Assembly (NCBI RefSeq): GCF_004168255.1
Contig: NZ_SEWG01000004.1
Span: 62,001 to 126,000 of the forward strand
Reading direction: 5' to 3'
Origin: Mucilaginibacter terrigena
GTDB taxonomy: Bacteria > Bacteroidota > Bacteroidia > Sphingobacteriales > Sphingobacteriaceae
DNA length: 64,000 nt
The notes below the pieces were generated by a model. The model ran no database searches, was not told the DNA's origin, and saw only the letters and a program-made list of their open reading frames with translations. Shown one piece after another: positions 34,231 to 43,721 of the stretch; positions within the stretch are counted from its first letter, which is position 1, and each line of letters begins with the position of its first letter. A program made the position numbers and the translations under genes.

Positions 34231-37200
34231 TTAGAAACTTGCATTTAAACCTAATGTGAATGTACGTGCACTTGGATAAGATGTATAATCAATACCTCTT
34301 GATGGTACGCCATTTCTTTCTTTATTTGTGTTAATTTCCGGATCAAGGCCGCTGTAGCCGGTTATCAGGAACAGGTTTTGGCCTGTTAATGAAAGCCTAA
34401 GCGATTTGATAGCGCCACCGCCCATTGGGAACGTGTACCCAAGCGCAGCATTTTGTAACCTTAAGAAATCGCCTTTTTCAACAAAACGGCTTGACACCTC
34501 ACCTGAGTTAAGTGCGTTCTCGTTTGTTTGTGCTACTGCTTTAGTTACGTTACGACCGCTAACAAGGTTGCCTTTGTAAAAGAATGCGTTGGCCGTGTTG
34601 TTATATATGTAAAACCCGGTTTGTGCATTCAGGAAGAAGCTAAGCGACCAGTTGCCGTAGTTAAATGTGTTATTTAAACCGGCAAAAAATGTAGGAAGCG
34701 GGCTGCCATGTGGCGTAGCCGCATCTATACCATCCGGGTAAATACCAAAACCATCAGCATCTAAACCATTGTATTGCGATACGTTAAATTCGTACAGCGG
34801 GTAACCATTACCAAAGAACTGTGCATAAGCACCTGATAAGCCCTGGCCATCGATGTTACCTGTAATAACGTTACGGTTGCCAAAGTTCTCGATCCTGTTT
34901 TTGATAAGGGTCATGTTGTAGTTGATATCCCAGCTGAAACCTTTAGCATCTGAAGCCTGGATAGCGGTAAAGTTTAAACCAAGTTCAACACCTGTGTTTC
35001 TTACGTTACCCGGTAAGTTAACCCAAAACCTTGATACGGCAGCAGGTTGTGCAACGTCCTGTAAAAACAACAGGTCTTTTTGAGATTTGTTAAAGTAATC
35101 GATAGTACCGGTTAAGCGACCACGAAGCACCGAGAAATCAAGACCCGCGCCATAAGCTGTCTGCGTTTCCCATTTAAGGGTTGGGTTAGCAGCATTATCA
35201 GCAGAAGTACCACCGTAATAATCATACGACCTGATCGCTCTTGAAGCCAGTGAAGGATAATCCTGGTTACCGGTTTTACCGTAGTTTAACCTTAAGCTCA
35301 GGTCATCAAATACCCCTTTAGGTGCCCAGCTTTCGCCCGAGATACGCCATTTAGCGGCAAGTGCCGGGAAGTTAGCATATTGGTTATCGGTACCAAAACG
35401 GGAAGAACCATCGCGCCTTACTGTTGCTGTTAAGATGTACTTGTCTTTGTAAGAATAGTTAACACGTGCAAAATACGATTGCAGCGAATAGGTAGAGCTA
35501 TCGCCAAAAGTTCTTGGGAACTTGTTTGGTGTATTTTGATAATCTTTAATAAACGCAGTTTGATTTTTTGCGCCCCATGCCACATTATTATGAGGGTTGT
35601 TCTTATAGTTAGCATAAGAATAACCTACCAAAGCTGTAAGTGAGCTATTGTTAGCAAACTTCTTATCATAATTTAAAGTATGCTCGGTAGTTAAATTGTT
35701 AAGCTCTGTATTTTGAACAATGGCGCGGCCATTGCCGGTTGCCGATGGATAAGAAAAGCCACGGATATTACCGTTATCGGTAAAACCTACGATCTTAGGA
35801 TCGTAAAAGGTATTTCTTGCACCGTTAGACCTGTCAATGCTGATATTGCCTTTGTAAGAAATTCCTTCAAAAAGCCTTAAGGTTAAAGTAAGGTTATTTA
35901 AGAAACGGTTAATGTTATCTGTATCGTCAATTTGATTTAACAGCGAAACCGGGTTTCTGAATGTATTACTTTTAGGAAAACCATTCTCATAACCATTTAA
36001 AGAGAAGTACCTGCCCTGATCGTCATAAACAGGGATGGTTGGGTTTGTTTGCAGTGCAGCACCAATTAAGCTACCGTTAAAGCCGGCGTTATTAGTAACC
36101 GGGGCAAACCTGTCTTTTACATTTGAAAACAACGATTGCAATTCAAATTTAAGCCTTTCGCCAAAAAACGACTGAGACGCGTTAAGGCGTGCAGTAAGGC
36201 GTTTAAGGTTTGTATTTTTTACGATACCCTGTTGGTTATCATAAGCGGCCGAAGCACGGTAGTTACCGGTATTATTAGCACCACCAAATGCAATGTTGTA
36301 GTTTTGAGATACAGCAGTACGAAGGATCTCTTTCTGCCAATCTGTATTGGCGCCATAGTCAACACCACCGCTTGAAGAAGGGCCTGAGTTTGAACCAACA
36401 CTTTCAACGCCTTTTAAAAACGCGTCGCGGTCAAGTAAATCGTAAGTTTTAGCTGCATTGGATATACTTGTGCTTGCGCCAAACTGTATACCCTGGCCCT
36501 GGCGGCCTTTACGCGTTGTAATTAAAATTACACCGTTAGCACCACGTGAACCATATATAGCAGAAGCAGATGCGTCTTTCAAAACCGAGATATTTTCGAT
36601 ATCCGCAGGGTTTAAAAATGCAAGTGGGTTACGGGCTGAAGAACTACCTGCACCACTATCGAAACCACCGGCAGTGCCACCGTTATCCAATGGTACACCA
36701 TCAATTACATATAATGGGCTTGTACCTGCACGTATTGAACTTGCACCACGTATGTTAATAGTAGCACCCGCACCCGGCTCGCCGCTTGCAGGAGTAACCT
36801 GAACACCAGCTATACGGCCTTGTAACAATTGCTCGGGAGTAGCAATAACGCCCTTGTTAAAATCTTTAGGGCTTAATGATGATACCGAACCCGTAGCATC
36901 GCGTACACGCTGGCTACCGTAACCAATTACAACAACTTCGTTTAAAGCTGTGTTTGATGATTCAAGCGATACGGATAATGATGTTTGGCCATTAATTGGA
37001 ACTGATAAACTTTTGTAACCAATATAGGTGAAGTTTAAAGCGGTTGTACCTGCCGGTACCGATAGCCTGAAGGTACCATCTACACTGGTTAGTGTACCAA
37101 CACCGCCAGTTGCGCCTACCGATACACCGATAAGTGGCTCCTTAGTCTTGGCATCCGTTACTTTACCTGTTATTGCTGAGTTCTGCGCCAGAACGGGCTG

Positions 37201-37257
37201 AACAAAGAAACAGGTTAAAGCAAAAAAACATAATGTGAGTAAGTGTTTAAATTGCAT
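34231..37257 (-). CDS. SusC/RagA family TonB-linked outer membrane protein
   Basis: A 1008-aa TonB-dependent transporter. A signal peptide is followed by a carboxypeptidase-like domain (about 27-110, ITGKVTDAKTKEPLIGVSV), the TonB box region (LNEVVVIGYGSQ, about 108-120) and a plug (GVIATPEQLLQGRIAGVQV to VLKDASASAIYGSRGANGVILITT). A 22-strand barrel runs to the terminal aromatic residue (LNASF). It imports oligosaccharide across the outer membrane with energy from TonB. It is first in the SusC/SusD/CRTAC1/CRTAC1 operon, and the regulator encoded at 37718-39337 lies upstream on the same strand. Confidence 0.97.
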   Translation of the reverse strand: MQFKHLLTLCFFALTCFFVQPVLAQNSAITGKVTDAKTKEPLIGVSVGATGGVGTLTSVDGTFRLSVPAGTTALNFTYIGYKSLSVPINGQTSLSVSLESSNTALNEVVVIGYGSQRVRDATGSVSSLSPKDFNKGVIATPEQLLQGRIAGVQVTPASGEPGAGATINIRGASSIRAGTSPLYVIDGVPLDNGGTAGGFDSGAGSSSARNPLAFLNPADIENISVLKDASASAIYGSRGANGVILITTRKGRQGQGIQFGASTSISNAAKTYDLLDRDAFLKGVESVGSNSGPSSSGGVDYGANTDWQKEILRTAVSQNYNIAFGGANNTGNYRASAAYDNQQGIVKNTNLKRLTARLNASQSFFGERLKFELQSLFSNVKDRFAPVTNNAGFNGSLIGAALQTNPTIPVYDDQGRYFSLNGYENGFPKSNTFRNPVSLLNQIDDTDNINRFLNNLTLTLRLFEGISYKGNISIDRSNGARNTFYDPKIVGFTDNGNIRGFSYPSATGNGRAIVQNTELNNLTTEHTLNYDKKFANNSSLTALVGYSYANYKNNPHNNVAWGAKNQTAFIKDYQNTPNKFPRTFGDSSTYSLQSYFARVNYSYKDKYILTATVRRDGSSRFGTDNQYANFPALAAKWRISGESWAPKGVFDDLSLRLNYGKTGNQDYPSLASRAIRSYDYYGGTSADNAANPTLKWETQTAYGAGLDFSVLRGRLTGTIDYFNKSQKDLLFLQDVAQPAAVSRFWVNLPGNVRNTGVELGLNFTAIQASDAKGFSWDINYNMTLIKNRIENFGNRNVITGNIDGQGLSGAYAQFFGNGYPLYEFNVSQYNGLDADGFGIYPDGIDAATPHGSPLPTFFAGLNNTFNYGNWSLSFFLNAQTGFYIYNNTANAFFYKGNLVSGRNVTKAVAQTNENALNSGEVSSRFVEKGDFLRLQNAALGYTFPMGGGAIKSLRLSLTGQNLFLITGYSGLDPEINTNKERNGVPSRGIDYTSYPSARTFTLGLNASF

Positions 37258-37717
37258 AGTTTGTGGTTTAATTAATAATTGGTTATATAAAATTTAGTAC
37301 ATGGTTTATATTTAAATTCATAAACATGAGATTGCATATAAAAATCAGCAATTCAGATTTATGGTTTCCGGGTAGTATTTCAATCCGGTAAAAACTTAAA
37401 AAAAATGGTACGGTATATATTGGTTTATTATTATGCTTTGTAAAGCATCTGATATCTGTTTTACTAAACTAATAGCTTGCTAAAACTTTTTATCTCTATA
37501 CAAAGATGTATGTCCTGCGCATCATTCCCTACTACTTTAGCTAAATTATAAAAAAATATAGACTTTATAAAATATAAATGCCTAATTTTCAATTATTTAA
37601 ATGAAAAATTCAGGTAAAAAATATAACTGTTTTTAACCTTTTTTAAGGCTAAATTTGTTAAAAAAGTACGCTATATAGTTTTTAAAGTATCTAAAATGAT
37701 ACACTTAGGCCTGCCTG
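37258..37717. other. AT-rich intergenic region upstream of susC
   Basis: About 460 bp without a credible gene, notably rich in A and T. It must contain the susC control region, yet no TAnnTTTG box was found on the minus strand. The only clear structure is a 16-bp palindrome ATGCTTTGTAAAGCAT (37433-37448), 176 bp from the susC start, which could be an operator for an activator. Confidence 0.5.
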
Positions 37718-39337
37718 CTATTCAATGGTATCAACGGCCTTAATGTCCATTATACACTGTTCAAACTGCTCGGGATTTTTAGACTTTGCCTTGATACGCA
37801 TTTTGTAAACATATATGGTATTTACCGAGTATTCTAAAATTTTGGCGATGGTTTCGTTATCATTTATACCCATGCGTATAAGGGCGAATATGCGCAGGTC
37901 GGTATTTAGCACTTCATGCTCGTGCGGCCATATCTGGTCCTTCTCGTCAAACTGGGAGTTAAACACCGATATAAAATTGGGGAAGATCTTGAGGAAGATA
38001 TGGTCAAAGCTGTAATATAATACCTCGCGTTCCTTTTTAATATTTATATTATTGATAATGAGCCTTATATCATCGTACTTTTTTATCGAGAGCTTGGTAT
38101 CGACAGACATTTTTAGCTTCTCGAGCTTTAATATATAACTTGATATGATCTTGAAAAACTGCCCGATATATTCTTCTTTAATATGGGCATCTTCTACAAG
38201 TTTGTAGTTAATATCCTTTAACTCTATATTTTGATCTTCAATTATACGCTCTTTATGTTTTAGCTTGCCCAATTGCTTGTATATCATTACCAAAAACAAA
38301 ATAACTAACGATGCAAGGGCTGTTATGGCCAGTAAATACATCAATATCGTTTGCTTTTCTTTTTCAGAGTGGTTTAGTTCTTCGGCAGCTACTAATGGCA
38401 AAATGGCCCCGATCTGAATCTTACGCTGCCTGGCCCCATAAAAATCTGCGTCGGCTTTGGCCAATTGTATAAAACTGTAGGCATCTTTTATGTTTCCCGC
38501 TTTATAAAGCTGCTCGGCAAGGGTAAAAAGGGCTACAGTTTCTTTTGTAGATGATTTAATATCCGCAATGGCCGACTGTGCAAGCAGTTCTACCCCTTCC
38601 TGCCTGCGGTCGCTGTTTATATAGATCTGCCCTAAAGAACACGTTATCATGGCACGCAAATGCATAGATATTGGCGCGTTTGGCGCTATCAGTTTATTAA
38701 GTTCCTGCGATCCGTTAATGTTATCGTTTTCGGCAACATGCTTTAAACCGGTGTAGTAAATGCGGCTAACAGACCCCGGCTTACTCAGGTTTATGGCCGA
38801 ATCTATATAAGCGTATCCTTTTTTAATATAATCGGGTGTAAAGTATTTGTCGCTGTTGTATTTGGCCAGGTCGGTGTTGCAGCGGTACATGATAAAGTAG
38901 TACTCCACTTTCATCGAATCGTTAAGCACTTTAGGGTCAACCGCGCGCATGCTGTCAAACGTTTCTTTAAACATGCCCGACGACAGCAGTATAAAGCCCA
39001 GTTTAATCTGGCTGTAGTACGCCCTCGACATATCATTCATGGCTACGCTGATATCCTTAAGCTTATTTACATAAACGTAAGCCGAATCGTACTGATACGA
39101 TTTATACTCGTCATATAGTTTCAGGCACAGGTCGTATTGTTTTGAATAATCGAGTTTGGAGGTTGAGCGTTGCAGTTTTTTTAAGTGGTGGATACGTGAC
39201 TGCTTTGCATTATCGTATATGTTTTTGCGGCTTATCTCTGTTTTTAATGTTGTAAGGATGGTATCTGTACCGGCGCCAATAGTTATGGCAGGATAAGCAA
39301 GAAAAAGTGTAAACAGGAGCCTTAGAAGAAACCGCAT
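37718..39337 (-). CDS. DUF6377-type membrane-bound transcriptional regulator
   Basis: A 539-aa protein. A signal peptide (about 1-22) is followed by a periplasmic helical TPR-like region (about 45-320), one transmembrane helix (about 330-353), a cytoplasmic coiled coil (KHKERIIEDQNIELKDINYKL) and a DUF6377 domain. The C-terminal helix-turn-helix-like part (GINDNETIAKILEYSVNTIYVYKMRIKAKS, about 480-512) resembles LuxR-type recognition. This layout is the SusR-like regulator class that senses sugars or stress in the periplasm and activates susC. The gene is immediately upstream of the Sus operon on the same strand, 460 bp away, supporting that role. Confidence 0.87.
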   Translation of the reverse strand: MRFLLRLLFTLFLAYPAITIGAGTDTILTTLKTEISRKNIYDNAKQSRIHHLKKLQRSTSKLDYSKQYDLCLKLYDEYKSYQYDSAYVYVNKLKDISVAMNDMSRAYYSQIKLGFILLSSGMFKETFDSMRAVDPKVLNDSMKVEYYFIMYRCNTDLAKYNSDKYFTPDYIKKGYAYIDSAINLSKPGSVSRIYYTGLKHVAENDNINGSQELNKLIAPNAPISMHLRAMITCSLGQIYINSDRRQEGVELLAQSAIADIKSSTKETVALFTLAEQLYKAGNIKDAYSFIQLAKADADFYGARQRKIQIGAILPLVAAEELNHSEKEKQTILMYLLAITALASLVILFLVMIYKQLGKLKHKERIIEDQNIELKDINYKLVEDAHIKEEYIGQFFKIISSYILKLEKLKMSVDTKLSIKKYDDIRLIINNINIKKEREVLYYSFDHIFLKIFPNFISVFNSQFDEKDQIWPHEHEVLNTDLRIFALIRMGINDNETIAKILEYSVNTIYVYKMRIKAKSKNPEQFEQCIMDIKAVDTIE

Positions 39338-39384
39338 ATTTAATTACAAATAGAGATTTAAATTAATAGCTATAAACTGTACCT

Positions 39385-39392
39385 CAAAATTA
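39385..39392 (-). promoter_or_regulatory. -7 element of the DUF6377 regulator gene
   Basis: On the minus strand TAATTTTG fits TAnnTTTG, 47 bp before the start codon. A TTTG at normal -33 spacing is not found. Confidence 0.35.
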
Positions 39393-39533
39393 TTCTGCCT
39401 CAAATTAGTTTGCTGGCAACTCTGATTATATATAGGCTTAGTTATAGATCAACCGGTAAATCTACCTGAACGTAATATTACTAATTATCCGCCAAGTTTG
39501 TTACAAAACCCACATTTTTATAAAAACACTAAT

Positions 39534-39569
39534 AAAAAAGCCTGCAACTTATAAATAAGATGCAGGCTT
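39534..39569 (-). terminator. Terminator of the GH31 gene
   Basis: On the minus strand AGCCTGCA...TGCAGGCT, with further CTTAT/ATAAG pairing towards the loop, is followed by six T residues, 30 bp after the GH31 stop. Confidence 0.88.
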
Positions 39570-39598
39570 ATGTATGCACAAATTAAATATCCTAAAAA

Positions 39599-42058
39599 CT
39601 AATAGCTGATGGCAAACTCATCGCTGCTGTTTTTAACTGTTACGCTTTTTACCTTTTCGCCTTCTACCGGGTTAGATAACCCCGTAGGGTCGAACCTTGA
39701 TATCGGTACCATCAAGGCTTCAAAACCGTTATCGGCTTTGGTTTGTTTACCGTTAAATTTAACAGCTACATTATCGCCAAAGCCATGCAGTAAAAGTTTT
39801 ATATTATTAAACTTTGATTTTGCTGAACCCTCTGCTTTAGCAAAAGTGATAACCTTCTTAGCAGCATCGTAGGTAATGGCGCGTTTGTAAAAATCTCCTT
39901 TTTCGTAATCAAAACTTTCGCCATCATCTTCGTAGTAAACAAATTTGTTGTTAATGCCGCCTTTGTAAACATGCACATACAGCGTATCGGTTGGTTTTTC
40001 AACCGTGGTTTGTATTTGCGATTGCATGGGGATTATGCTGCTCTCTTTAACATAAACAGGCAATTTGGCAATACTCAGGTCCTGCGCTGTTTTTTGGTTG
40101 CCTTGCTGCACCTCGCCGGTGTAAAAATTATACCATTTACCTGCCGGGAAGTAAAACTTGCCGTAGTTGGTTACACCATCAAAAGGGAACACCAAAAACG
40201 CCTTGCCAAACATATACTGGTTCTCGTACTGGCCGTTGTAAACATTGTCGTCGTGTGTGTAGTCAATTGTCAGCGAGCGCATAATGGGGCTGCCGGTTTG
40301 GGTGGCATCGTAAAAGCTGGAATACAGATATGGCAGCAAACGGTAACGCAAATTGATGTAATTACGGGTTATCTCTAAAACTTCCTCACCATAAGCCCAG
40401 GGCTCTGATGCTTTTGAATTAATGCCCGAATGGTTACGCATATAAGGATTAAACGCACCTATCTGCATCCAGCGCGCGTATAGCGAAGGCGATGCACCAC
40501 CCGTAAAACCACCCACATCCATACCCGAAAAAGGTACTCCGCTTAGGCCAAGGCTGTTCATCAGCCTTACACCCAACAGCATGTGGTCGTTTTCAGCGCG
40601 GTTATCACCTGTCCAAATGGCGGCGTAGCGCTGCAAACCTGCATAGCCCGAACGGGTTAAAATGAACGGACGCTTATTGTCGCGGGCCGCTTTAAAGCCC
40701 TCGTAGCTGGCGCGGATCATTTCTAACCCGTAAACATTATGCACTTGCGGGTGCGATGCCATTTTACCTTCGTAATTAAACAGGATATTATCAGGCGCTT
40801 TTTGGCCCCAGGTGCTAAACTCGTTCATATCATTCCAAATGCCGCTTACACCTTCATCCGCATACTTTTTAAGTTCGCTGCCCCACCATGCGCGGCCTTT
40901 GGGGTTTGTAAAATCGGGAAAGTTACACCAGCCCGGCCATACCTGGCCTGTATAGTTGGTACCATCAGGGTATTTGGCAAAAATATCTTCTTTTATACCC
41001 CTATCGTATACGCCGTAGCCTTTTTCTTCTTTAATACCGGGATCAACTATAAGGGTTACTTTAAAGCCCATGCCATTCAGCTTTTTAGTGAGGCCAGCCG
41101 GATCAGGAAAGCGGGTTTTATCCCAGGTAAATACTTTGTATTTATCCATATAATGGATATCAAGGGTAATACCATCCGCCGGGATCTTCTTCTCGCGCAG
41201 GGTTTCGGCTATGCGCATTACCTCTGTTTCGGGGTAGTAGCTGTAGCGGTTTTGCTGGTAGCCAAGGCTCCAAAGCGGCGGCATTTTCATCAGGCCGGTT
41301 AGCGAGGTGTAGGATTTAATAATATCAGCGATATGCGTGTTGTAAACAAAATAGTAGTTCATTTCGCCGCCTTTAGCGCCGAATGACGAGAACCGGTTGT
41401 TACTGGCGCCGAAGTTAAAATCTGATTGCCAGGTGTTATCAAAGAAAATACCGTATTGTACATTGTGGTGTACGCCTATGTAAAATGGGATGGTGGAATA
41501 GATGGGATCCTGCCCGGTGGTATAGGCGTAAGTATCGCTGTTCCAGTGGGTGTAAGCATTTCCTTTCCTATCCAGCGGACCGGTTTTTTCGCCCAGGCCA
41601 ATAAAGTGCTCGTTATCCTGCATGTGTTTGTAGGTGGTAACCGTTTCGTTTACCCACGAGGTGGTGAGGCCGGCCTCATCCTGGTTGATAACCTCGCCTG
41701 CCAGTGTGCTAAAAGTAACCTGGTAAGGGTTTTTACGGATGTTGACCTTTAATGAATCGGTAGTAAGGTTTATCTCGTCGTTGGTTTGCGTGATATTTAC
41801 TTTGGTTTTAACGGGTTGGCTTATTACAGCGTACGAAAAATCGGCAGCCAGCTTTTGCTTATCCATACGCACCCTGATAATGCTGGCGCTATACACCGTA
41901 AGCTTTACAAAAGCATTTTCGGTGGTGATATCAATATCCTGGTTGTTTACTGTAACAGCGGTTACCTTGCCAACCTGTTTTATGGGGCTTTGGGCAGATA
42001 AGAGTTGGGCACAGGCCGTAAATATTACAGCAAGGGCAATGCAGCGATTGGTTTTCAT
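39599..42058 (-). CDS. Glycoside hydrolase family 31 (alpha-glucosidase-like), exported
   Basis: An 819-aa enzyme with a signal peptide (AQLLSAQ). The N-terminal beta-sandwich is followed by the catalytic barrel with PADGITLDIHYMD (about 294-305), the nucleophile D410 in GIWNDMNEF and the acid/base region WTGDNRAEND. The C-terminal DUF5110-like domain ends the protein. It should act on alpha-glucosides or alpha-xylosides in the periplasm or at the surface. It lies upstream of the DUF6377 regulator in the same direction, separated by a terminator, so it is expressed separately but probably serves the same sugar locus. Confidence 0.95.
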   Translation of the reverse strand: MKTNRCIALAVIFTACAQLLSAQSPIKQVGKVTAVTVNNQDIDITTENAFVKLTVYSASIIRVRMDKQKLAADFSYAVISQPVKTKVNITQTNDEINLTTDSLKVNIRKNPYQVTFSTLAGEVINQDEAGLTTSWVNETVTTYKHMQDNEHFIGLGEKTGPLDRKGNAYTHWNSDTYAYTTGQDPIYSTIPFYIGVHHNVQYGIFFDNTWQSDFNFGASNNRFSSFGAKGGEMNYYFVYNTHIADIIKSYTSLTGLMKMPPLWSLGYQQNRYSYYPETEVMRIAETLREKKIPADGITLDIHYMDKYKVFTWDKTRFPDPAGLTKKLNGMGFKVTLIVDPGIKEEKGYGVYDRGIKEDIFAKYPDGTNYTGQVWPGWCNFPDFTNPKGRAWWGSELKKYADEGVSGIWNDMNEFSTWGQKAPDNILFNYEGKMASHPQVHNVYGLEMIRASYEGFKAARDNKRPFILTRSGYAGLQRYAAIWTGDNRAENDHMLLGVRLMNSLGLSGVPFSGMDVGGFTGGASPSLYARWMQIGAFNPYMRNHSGINSKASEPWAYGEEVLEITRNYINLRYRLLPYLYSSFYDATQTGSPIMRSLTIDYTHDDNVYNGQYENQYMFGKAFLVFPFDGVTNYGKFYFPAGKWYNFYTGEVQQGNQKTAQDLSIAKLPVYVKESSIIPMQSQIQTTVEKPTDTLYVHVYKGGINNKFVYYEDDGESFDYEKGDFYKRAITYDAAKKVITFAKAEGSAKSKFNNIKLLLHGFGDNVAVKFNGKQTKADNGFEALMVPISRFDPTGLSNPVEGEKVKSVTVKNSSDEFAISY

Positions 42059-42215
42059 CTTTTTATTGACGGTTTAGCTATGATACTATCAAGCAGCTTT
42101 AGGCCTGCTTAACACCGGGAGCGTAATTGGTTATCGTTCCGGATTAATGGCTGAAATTATAACACATTTACCGCATGGCATACCAATATCAATCGTCACA
42201 GATTTTTTATAACCT

Positions 42216-42250
42216 AAAAACCCCCTAATCATTAAAATTAGAGGGTTTTT
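42216..42250. terminator. Terminator, apt/HhH operon
   Basis: The stem AAAAACCCCCTAAT/ATTAGAGGGTTTTT has a single mismatch and a CATTAAA loop, with T runs on both strands. It lies 58 bp beyond the apt stop on the minus strand. Confidence 0.85.
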
Positions 42251-42308
42251 GATAGCTAAATGCGCCAAAAATATAAGGCAGAATATTAATGTATATAATA
42301 CATGAAAA

Positions 42309-42836
42309 TCAATAATCGGCCAGTATGATAATGTTATCGCTAATTGGCGAGATCCTTTCTATGCCGTTTAAAAAGCTTAAACCAACAATAAAACTAAAAC
42401 CAACCACCTCTCCGCCCATTTCCTGTATCAGCTGGCTTGTTGCCATAACCGTACCGCCGGTTGCCAGCAGATCGTCGTGGATGAGGATGCGGTCGCCGGG
42501 GTTAAAAGCGTCTGTATGCACTTCAATGGTGGCCGTACCATATTCCAGATCGTAAACTTTTTGTTTAACCGTATGGGGCAGCTTGCCCGCCTTACGAACC
42601 GGGATGAACGGCACGCCTAACTTGTTTGCCAGGGTTAGCCCAAACAAAAACCCGCGGCTTTCTACGCCTGCAACAGCGTCGATATGCAGGCCCTGCAGTT
42701 TTTCTAAAAACGCATCGTTAATTTTTGTGCAAAGCTCCGGGTCTTTCAGTATCGGGGTGATATCCTTAAAGATGATACCCGGCTTCGGGAAATCGTGAAT
42801 ATCGCGGATAGCGGTTTTGATTTGCTGCTCTATCAT
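42309..42836 (-). CDS. apt: Adenine phosphoribosyltransferase
   Basis: A 175-aa type I phosphoribosyltransferase for purine salvage: adenine + PRPP gives AMP + PPi. The PRPP-binding loop is ILIHDDLLATGGTVMA (about 118-133), preceded by the family segment VAGVESRGFLFGLTLANKLGVPFIPVRKAGKLP. Length and motifs match Apt throughout. Its ATG overlaps the stop of the HhH gene by 4 bp (ATGA), so the two are translationally coupled. Confidence 0.97.
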   Translation of the reverse strand: MIEQQIKTAIRDIHDFPKPGIIFKDITPILKDPELCTKINDAFLEKLQGLHIDAVAGVESRGFLFGLTLANKLGVPFIPVRKAGKLPHTVKQKVYDLEYGTATIEVHTDAFNPGDRILIHDDLLATGGTVMATSQLIQEMGGEVVGFSFIVGLSFLNGIERISPISDNIIILADY

Positions 42837-43666
42837 TTATAAATTAAATAAGGTTCAATTTTACGTAAAATTCCTGCATCAATAATGGCAATGTTCTCCA
42901 GATCGCGGATAGTGTTATAATCGCCGTGCTGTTTGCGGTATTCTATAACAGCATTTACCTGTTTATAGCTGAGGTATGGCATCAGGCGCAGCTTATCAAA
43001 ACTAATAGTGTTGATGTTGATCTTGCGGATGTGGCCGGCATCCACCTTAACCTGGCCTGCTATTTCCTTATACTTCAGGTCGTCCATGCCAAATACCTCT
43101 TTCAGTTGTTCTTTATTTACAAAACCACCCAACCTTTCACGATAGTAAATAATACGTTTGGAAAATGCGGGACCGATGCCCTTAACGGCTGTTAGCTTTG
43201 CGGAATCGGCGGTGTTCAGTTCTACAACAGCCGTGGCAACGGCTTTTTCTGCAGGGATAGCTACATACGGCGCCAACCTATTGTAGTCTTCTCTGGTAAG
43301 GTTATATATTTTTTGCAGATCCTCCGCCTTGCGAAACCTACCTCCTTTAGATGTGTAATTTTTGATGATGGCCGTCTGTTTTGCAGTGATGCCAAGCCTT
43401 TGCCAGTCATTTGCCGAAGCAATATTTGGATCAAACTTATACAGGGAGTTTTTGGGCGTTTTAAATCCGTTTAAAGGCCGCTGATTAGCGTTGTTAAGCG
43501 CTGCAACAGCCTTGTTAAATTCAGTAACGTTTATTGTATTATCTTTGCTAAACCATTGATAAGCGTATGGCGCGGCAAGCACCAGCGCTATCAATACCAG
43601 CAGCACAACCATACCGTTCCATTCCTTTTTTGTAAGGGATATGTAAGTTTTGAACTGCGCTTTCAT
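42833..43666 (-). CDS. Helix-hairpin-helix (ComEA-like) membrane-anchored protein
   Basis: A 277-aa protein with one N-terminal transmembrane helix (about 18-37) and three HhH-type segments: RLGITAKQTAIIKNYTSKGGRF (about 90), LTAVKGIGPAFSKRIIYYRERLGGF (about 155) and LRLMPYLSYKQVNAVIEYRKQHGDY (about 225). GIGPAFSKRI is the classic DNA-backbone-binding hairpin. A periplasmic DNA-binding role in uptake, as for ComEA, is plausible but no other competence gene is here. It is first in the pair with apt. Confidence 0.88.
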   Translation of the reverse strand: MKAQFKTYISLTKKEWNGMVVLLVLIALVLAAPYAYQWFSKDNTINVTEFNKAVAALNNANQRPLNGFKTPKNSLYKFDPNIASANDWQRLGITAKQTAIIKNYTSKGGRFRKAEDLQKIYNLTREDYNRLAPYVAIPAEKAVATAVVELNTADSAKLTAVKGIGPAFSKRIIYYRERLGGFVNKEQLKEVFGMDDLKYKEIAGQVKVDAGHIRKININTISFDKLRLMPYLSYKQVNAVIEYRKQHGDYNTIRDLENIAIIDAGILRKIEPYLIYK

Positions 43667-43721
43667 AAACGGGCCATTGAACCGTTAAATTAATAATTTC
43701 TGAGAATTTATTGCTTTTAGC

